Shown one piece after another: positions 58,215 to 64,000 of a stretch of DNA of 64,000 nt. Below the pieces are notes generated by a model, which made no database searches, was not told the DNA's origin, and saw nothing but the letters and a program-made list of their open reading frames with translations. The stretch covers positions 13,135,222 through 13,199,221 of the forward strand of contig JAQFVV010012405.1 in NCBI GenBank assembly GCA_028023455.1, written 5' to 3'. The stretch's first letter is position 1, and each line of letters starts with the position of its first letter. Source of the stretch: Epiperipatus broadwayi. Lineage: Eukaryota > Onychophora > Udeonychophora > Euonychophora > Peripatidae. The position numbers and the translations under genes were made by a program.

Positions 58215-59460
58215 TATCATCTTTTTCAATTATTATTAATTCACTGTAGGATGAAGATATTTCCAAGTTCAATCCATCTTATTTGACCTCTAGCATTTCT
58301 TCTCTATATCATCCCAGCATACTTTCTTATTTCATCCATTCATCTCACATGTAGTCTCATTCTAGGTCTCTTACAATTTTTTGGAATCAAGTTTAGAATT
58401 TTAAGTATACATCTATTATCTAGTAATCTATTATCTTCAGTCATTAATTCTTTCAATAATATCAGCAATATCTGTCTGTTTTCTTGTTATTTTTAATATA
58501 CATCTTTCCATACTTCATGAAGTGATTTGAAATTTCTGCTTTGCTCTTCTGTTAAGTTTCCAAACCTAGAATTCATAAGTAAGAAATGGTAAAATGCATT
58601 TATTAAAAACTTTTCTTTTTAAACACATAAGCATATTTTGAATATCAAGTTATCTCTATCAAAAGTACTCTTTCCAAACTTAAATCTATGATTAATTTTA
58701 TCTATTATGTTACTATCTTAATTAATAATTTGACCAAGGTATGCATAGTTGCTAACTACTTCTTCTAATTTATCATTATCAATTTTTATTTTCTTCTTTT
58801 GAAAAAAATCCATTCAACATTACTGCAGTACCTTTGACATTTATCTTTAGTCCTACTTCTTCACTTTTATCTGATAACTCTTGCAACATTTCCTGAAGTT
58901 CTGAAGCATTATTTGCAAACCAGTTATAACATCTGCAAATTCTAACTACTATTTATTTTTAATTCCTTAGTTTCCATCTTAATCCACAAAATACATCTTT
59001 TAAAATTGCTGCAAAAAGTTTTGGAGATATGGAGTCACCCTGCAGCACATTTGTCTCAGTGTTAATCTTCTTAGTATAACTATGTAATTTAATCATGATT
59101 ATTGATGAATTTTGATAAATATTCTATGACAATCTTCTGGGTCAATATCTTGTAGTTACAATGCTTTAGTCACTGAAGAAATGCTTATAGAATCAAATGC
59201 CTTTACATAATTCACAAATCCAAAACATAATGGCAATTCACATCCATTGTCCTTTCTCCAAATATTCTCAATACTTGATCACTTTGCTTAAACAATTGTT
59301 AATCAAGTTTGTACTTTTGATTGGTTAATTTCAAAAGTTTCTCTAGATGAGTTGTAATTATCTTGGTAAAAATTTTATTTAGAATTGATTAAAAAAAACT
59401 TATAGATCTGTAATTTTTAATATTTTCCTTACCATCTTTTTTAAATGATTTTATTTGTTA
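58215..59460 (-). pseudogene. RTE-type LINE, reversed, RT palm relic
   Basis: From the 3' end at 58215, the minus strand repeats the order of the copy at 22.56 kb. Upstream it contains the reverse transcriptase palm: a block reading LQGDSISPKLF near 59030, then FANN where the catalytic FADD is expected (near 58915), then LQELSDKSEEVGLKINV. The aspartates of the catalytic box are thus lost and many stops are present. Sequence beyond about 59460 does not continue in LINE style, suggesting an insertion; the element seems to resume at 60690. It is a dead copy that is longer than the others in the window. Confidence 0.7.
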
Positions 59461-59998
59461 TAAACTATATTTTGTTGGTTAATTGTTTTGTTTGTTTTGG
59501 TAAATATTTTGAAGTAGACATTTGATATTCTTGTGTTCAATATAATTTGTTCAAATTTTATACAATTGTTATAAATCACTGGCAATGGAATATGACACCA
59601 TAATATTTTAAGCAGATTCCCAAGATTCTTAAATACAAATAAGTTGGTGGATAAAATTTTATATGTTTTGATATCAAATTCAAAACATTTATATTACTTA
59701 AATAAATTTTCAATAATGCATGTTAGAGAGCTTCACACACATTTTTTAAAAAACTTTACTTTAAAAAAGTATCTTAATCTTTTAAAATTTAATTAAAAAT
59801 AAATATTGATTATAAAAACTATATTGTAAATCAACTTTATTTAATAGATATGATTTTATTTTCAATATTATTGCCAAAAACTGAAAAATAATAAATATAA
59901 AAATATATTTTATAATAAATGTTTTTACTTAGTTTCTTTTTAAAACACACTAAATAATTGTTTCCTCTACAACAATTAAATTTTTTATATTTAACTTG

Positions 59999-60492
59999 AG
60001 ATTCACCCATACAAAAGCGTTTGGGGTCAAAAAGATAGATGGTCATTCTATCTTTTCCAAAGACTTTATCATGTGGTTGAAGTGTTAGTATTCATTCATT
60101 TTATATTTAAAATCCAAAGTGCATGTGCAACAGTTTAATGCTGTTTAAATATTATTGTTTATAAAAAACATCACGCTATATAAAATAATTGACTTATTTA
60201 CATACATTTAATTTCAAATAAGAATGACATATTGTAAATTCTAATAAATTTCACCAGCATCATTCATTCAAGCATGTAAAAGTAATTTAAAGTGATTATT
60301 TAATATCTTCACACTTTCACTTTCAAACACTTAAGATTCGCCCATACAAAAGCGTTTGGGTTCGAAAAGATAGATGGCCATTTTATCTTTTTCAAAGACT
60401 TTATCATGTGGTTGAAGTGGTAGTATTCATTCATTTTATATTTAAAATCCAAAGCGCATGTGCAACAGTTTAATGCTGTTTAAATATTATAT
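59999..60492. repeat. Repeat family G, direct duplicate of 338 bp
   Basis: The block GATTCACCCATACAAAAGCG, continuing GATAGATGG, TTTATCATGTGGTTGAAG, CATTCATTTTATATTTAAA and GTGCAACAGTTTAATGC, occurs at 59999-60170 and again at 60337-60492. The middle (CATCATTCATTCAAGCATG, AATTTAAAGTGATTATTTAA) matches 9560-9660. It appears to have inserted into the reversed LINE around it. It is non-coding; the minus-strand frame at 59837-60046 is fortuitous. Confidence 0.6.
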
Positions 60493-60689
60493 TTAACTTG
60501 AATAAAAGCATGGGGATCCAGAAATTAATTAAGTCAATCCCTACTTTTTAAACAAAGGATCCTTTTATATCACACTTTTATTTTAAGTTAAATATAAAAA
60601 GTCCATTGTGGCTTAAGAAACAGCTATTTTGTGTATTTTAATTCAAAGTATATAAATAAAAGCATTTATTGTAAAATATTGTTTATATC

Positions 60690-61250
60690 TATTTTTTAAA
60701 TATCAAAATTGGTACTGCAGTTTTGTAATAATCTGATATATAAATTTATTATTTGGACATTTGGTATATGATTTTGTCAACAATTTATCTATTTCATCAT
60801 GTGCTTCTTTTAAGATATTGGTTATAATTCTATCATACTCAGGGATTTTTTTCCTTTTCATAGAGTAATTGCATGCCTTACTTCTTTATTAAAAATAGTG
60901 GGCAGTTTAGAGGAAGTAATAATTGTAGGGGTACTTTGTTTTCTTGTTTTTATTGGCATATAATTTTTCATAGAATTCTTCCACACATTTCATGATGTCA
61001 TCTCTCTTTTTTTGTAATAGTTCCATCTTTTTTTCTTATTGCAGAAATAATTTTTCTACCAATTCCAAAATGATGTGTTACACTTTTGTGACTTTATATA
61101 TTTTTTTATATCATTATGAACTTTTTTGCACCATTTTACAAAGCTTTAGATATTCAATTGTTTTTAATAAATCATTTTTATATATTTCTTCTTTTCTTCA
61201 TACATATCTTGTCTTAGAATAAAATTTATAGGTAAATTACTGCTTTTTGT
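60690..61250 (-). pseudogene. RTE-type LINE, upstream part of the reversed copy
   Basis: The minus strand encodes LQKKRDDIMKCVEEFYEKLY near 60960-61020. This is a pre-RT segment typical of RTE-like proteins, where a conserved EEFY-LY motif precedes the polymerase. Nearby is KIPEYDRIITNILKEAHDEI near 60770-60850. It sits upstream, in LINE order, of the palm region at 58.9-59.1 kb, consistent with one element split by the 59.46-60.69 kb insertion. Stops interrupt it. The endonuclease domain is not seen. Confidence 0.6.
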
Positions 61251-61994
61251 AATAGCTATCTTTGTTACAATTCCTAATACTGTATTAGTTATTTGTAAAT
61301 ATCTATTTTAAACATTTATTTACACACACATTCATTTTACCTTTACGAAAATTCATCTGATATTTTAGTTTAAACTATCAAAGAACTGATAAGAAAGACC
61401 ATACTGTCTTGAAGCAATGGATCTGAAGCCTGATCCATGCTTCACATCTTCCTATAAACTTAATTAGTATTGTAGACCTGAATTAAGTTTATAGTTCAAT
61501 ATCAGCAGTGTTTTGCATTAGAGTTAAAAATAATTATGCTTATCAAATGTGTTTTACATTTAAATATTTTGTTTTAAATAAATTTCATTCTATTAATAAA
61601 AATTGCTTAACCTATTAGTCAAACATATATATACATCTAGCGTATATATATGAGTTAATGCAAAATTCTGCTGAAATAAAATGCTTATTCTACTATAAAA
61701 AAAATAATAATATATTGTTGTTAAAATTTTGTTAAAATATTTAGTATGATTTGATTTTGAGATAAGCCCACCAACATTTCTAAAAGAATGTATATTTTAA
61801 TTAGTTAAGCCCATTCAAGTCAAATTAAAGATGGCCTTCTCTTTCTTTCTTTTTAGTTAATAGAATTCAAACTTTAAAGAAAGAAATTTAGAGTAAAAAA
61901 GTAAAAGTTATTTTTAGAAAATGTTGCTTTGAAACAAAGGAGCTTGGGGAGGCTTATCAAGATCTCAGATCATACAAACAATAGAAGGTAGCTA

Positions 61995-62530
61995 AGAAAA
62001 AAAAGTTATAAAAGGGAGAGAACAAAAGAGGAGATTCATTCAGATTTTGCTATTGGAAGAGTGATATCAGATTTTGCTATTGCAAGGTTGATTCAAGATT
62101 TTGCTATTGCAAGTTTCATTCAGATCTGCTATTGCAAGGTGCATTCAGATTTCTCTTAGGAGAACTCTGTCAGATTTTGTTTGTGATTTTATTCCAAAAA
62201 GTCTACAATTATCGTCTACAAATCATGAAGAAGTTTGAACCTGCTCAAGCTAAAAATCGTATAAGTATGATGGATTCTAATATGCTCGGCTAGGCAAATA
62301 AATAGCTTTGCCTATCGCCGGGGTTCCTCAATACCAGAAAAATGCCGTAGTATTTACTCAATCATTATCTGAACTCTGTGCCGTGTCTGGAGGACTTTTT
62401 GTGAAACCATGCTACTGATTTCCACTTTCCTTGTCCGGTCGAACACATCTCATCAGACGGATCAAGCTACGCCCGTCGATGGAACATGACCAAGGAATAA
62501 GGACGGTAATCATATCTCTCCTCATGAACT
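61995..62530 (+). promoter_or_regulatory. TATA-box region with tandem repeat, LTR-like
   Basis: TATAAAAGG at 62007-62015 is a strong TATA-box match. About 30 bases on, four 26-27-bp units follow (starts near 62041, 62068, 62094 and 62121, core TTTTGCTATTGCAAG). Then comes a region with more CpG (62290-62510). A 22-codon frame begins at 62225 (MKKFEPAQAKNRISMMDSNM) and stops at 62291-62293. This could be the start of an LTR or the promoter and first exon of a host transcript. I found no second LTR copy, primer-binding site or splice pattern that would decide it. Confidence 0.35.
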
Positions 62531-64000
62531 ATTCATTATGCTACCCTTTTTGTCCATACTTTTTATAATTGCTTTCTTGAATATTTATGAAATGTTTGCT
62601 TAATGATATTTATAATGTAACTATTTTTATTAGACTAGTTAGATATATGTATATGTGATCATCTACTTAGATATTTAACCCCTTTTCTTCGCTATTCTTC
62701 ATTACTCCCATGTGTAAATATTTTAATTTCATTGCGGTTAAGTTTATTAGTTAATTGTTCATATAAAAATCCCTTTCCAGTTTTATTCATACTTGTAAAA
62801 TTTAGTACGAGTAAGTTTCTTTTTTTTCTGTTTTGTTGTTTGCCAATTTGATCTCCTCGATAACGCTTGTTTTGTTCGCCATTAGCTTCTTACGTATGTC
62901 AGATTTAGCGATATACATCTTAAATGGTTTTAAACTCTGTTTTAGTGCAAAGCAATTAGAAACTGCTTTGCGGAAAATTTTTATTATTACACATTATCGA
63001 GCAGATTCGAGTTGACAATGTTTAATAAAACTGGGAAGGAAAGATTTAGACCGCAAGTATATTAATCGGGTTTTCATTGTCTCATTAGTTATTCAGAAAT
63101 TTCGGGGAATAGCGAAGGCCATTAAATTATTAATAATATTTCAAATGTCATTTATTAAAGATATTTATTTCACTAAAAAGCTTGCGTTTGCTAGTTATCT
63201 TTTAATGCTTTGTTTTACTTTCAAATGATCCAGGCACGCAGAACACATATTTCTAAGTATTTTTGCAATTTAACTATTTAAGCTCCGCAGGTGGTTTTGT
63301 CCATGTATCCCGCTGATGCTAAGCTCGTGGCTCGGGAAGAAAATATCTATGCGGGTCTCAGATAGTGTTGTTGGTTCGTGGGTTAGTCTCGAGAATATAC
63401 GAAGAGGACAGGGGTCATAGTATTCTTGATTTCATATCTCGCGTATGAGTGGCCCCGAGGTACCTTCGCCTAGTATTCGAACTGGGTTAAGCCAACATAC
63501 ATTATCTGACTGTCACAGTAAATTTTTTTTCTCCGTATTCTGTCGACCAATGTGGGCCGAATTTCATTTTTTTTATTGGAAGAATAGGAATAGGGTATTT
63601 GAAAATATAGGTAGACGTATTGCACCGGTAAAAATCACCATGCTTAATCACACACAGTAATCCGAATTCAAACCCAGTCCATGTCTAGGAATAAATTCCA
63701 AAATGCAAACTAAATTCAAACCCAAAACCCTGGCATCCCACCGATGACAACATTACAACGGTACGGGGTTTTCCCTTTACTAGCTCATCGAAAAACACAG
63801 ACTAAATTACCTACAATCAGCTATTTCATAGATACCTTATAGTCGGGATATTGGTACGGCTAATAATTTAATGTATATATTTAAGTTGTCGATACAGACA
63901 GCAGGTGATTGACTAGATTTCGAGAGTAATAATGCAAGAGAGACAAAATTAGGTTAGATAATTTTTTAATAAATTATTGAAAGCACTGAATAATATTATT
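62531..64000. other. Less AT-rich flank, no recognised gene
   Basis: The part 63200-63660 has a CpG content and base balance unlike the rest of the window (CCCGCTGATGC, CTCGTGGCTCGGG, GGCCCCGAGGTACC). It carries a 71-codon plus-strand frame at 63445-63660 and a 60-codon frame at 62833-63015, neither with a recognisable motif. Low-copy host DNA near a gene is a reasonable guess. I cannot name a product. Confidence 0.4.

Noticed and set aside
62420-62475. CTGATGA on the minus strand near a GGAAAG, resembling a hammerhead
   Set aside because: The stem II halves cannot be paired directly after the CTGATGA box, and no GAAA follows in the right place.

Overview
The window is AT-rich DNA (roughly 70-75% A+T by eye) from an animal genome, most likely an invertebrate. 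The evidence is the density of metazoan repeat types: Penelope-like elements (PLEs) with GIY-YIG endonuclease remnants, RTE-type LINE ends, a hAT element, tRNA-derived SINEs, and long (TA)n and (GATA)n microsatellites. The lineage cannot be fixed from the sequence; a mollusc, chelicerate or flatworm would all fit. I see no intact cellular protein-coding gene, no conventional functional tRNA or rRNA gene, and nothing bacterial. Almost every short open frame is chance, or lies in a repeat. The window is therefore best read as intergenic or intronic DNA that has served as a landing zone for retroelements. || The clearest biological system is a set of small non-autonomous elements that carry type I hammerhead ribozyme (HHR) cores. 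Family 1 (19401-20531, 14-bp target duplication) has a textbook core: CTGAAGA, a GACC/GGTC stem II, GAAA, the palindromic ACCGGT stem III, C as cleavage nucleotide and a bipartite stem I. Family 2 occurs as four insertions with recognisable 9-14 bp target duplications (17538-18499, 32102-32417, 45809-46256, 57733-57999) plus a decayed copy near 13.1 kb. Family 3 appears as three minus-strand ribozyme-like motifs (13.3, 24.9 and 40.9 kb). A fourth group with one extra A after the CTGANGA box marks PLE-like ends at 10.2-10.6, 15.3 and 51.4-52.4 kb. Many copies are head-to-head inverted units. PLE endonuclease remnants at 29.25-29.84, 45.17-45.34 and about 51.87-52.03 kb are the likely relatives of the machinery that mobilised them. 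|| Layout: 0-8 kb, AT-rich DNA with a 0.7-kb duplicated segment and a near-perfect 85-bp-arm palindrome. 8-13.6 kb, two SINEs and foldback repeats. 15-20.6 kb, HHR elements and a decayed retroelement ORF1 with a zinc-knuckle relic. 22.5-30.4 kb, RTE ends (one with a 28-bp target duplication), SINEs and a PLE endonuclease remnant. 32-35.4 kb, a HHR element, a hAT derivative with an 8-bp target duplication and a BED-like finger remnant, and a 359-bp repeat in three direct copies plus one inverted. 35.4-38.8 and 52.5-55.4 kb, two diverged copies of a roughly 3-kb AT-rich element. 45-49 kb, PLE, HHR, SINE and two convergent LINE 3' ends, then a GC-richer LTR-like island. 51.4-52.4 kb, a 1-kb palindrome with PLE and tRNA-like parts. 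56.1-56.5 kb, a long GATA array. 58.2-61.3 kb, a reversed RTE copy interrupted by another repeat. 61.99-62.53 kb, a TATA-box region with a short tandem repeat. || Mechanistically the content fits one picture. Autonomous RTE and PLE elements supply reverse transcriptase and endonuclease. SINEs and ribozyme-bearing short elements use them in trans. Self-cleavage of tandem transcripts would yield unit-length RNAs. Coordinates of ribozyme stems and target duplications were read by eye; all functional statements about them are inference.
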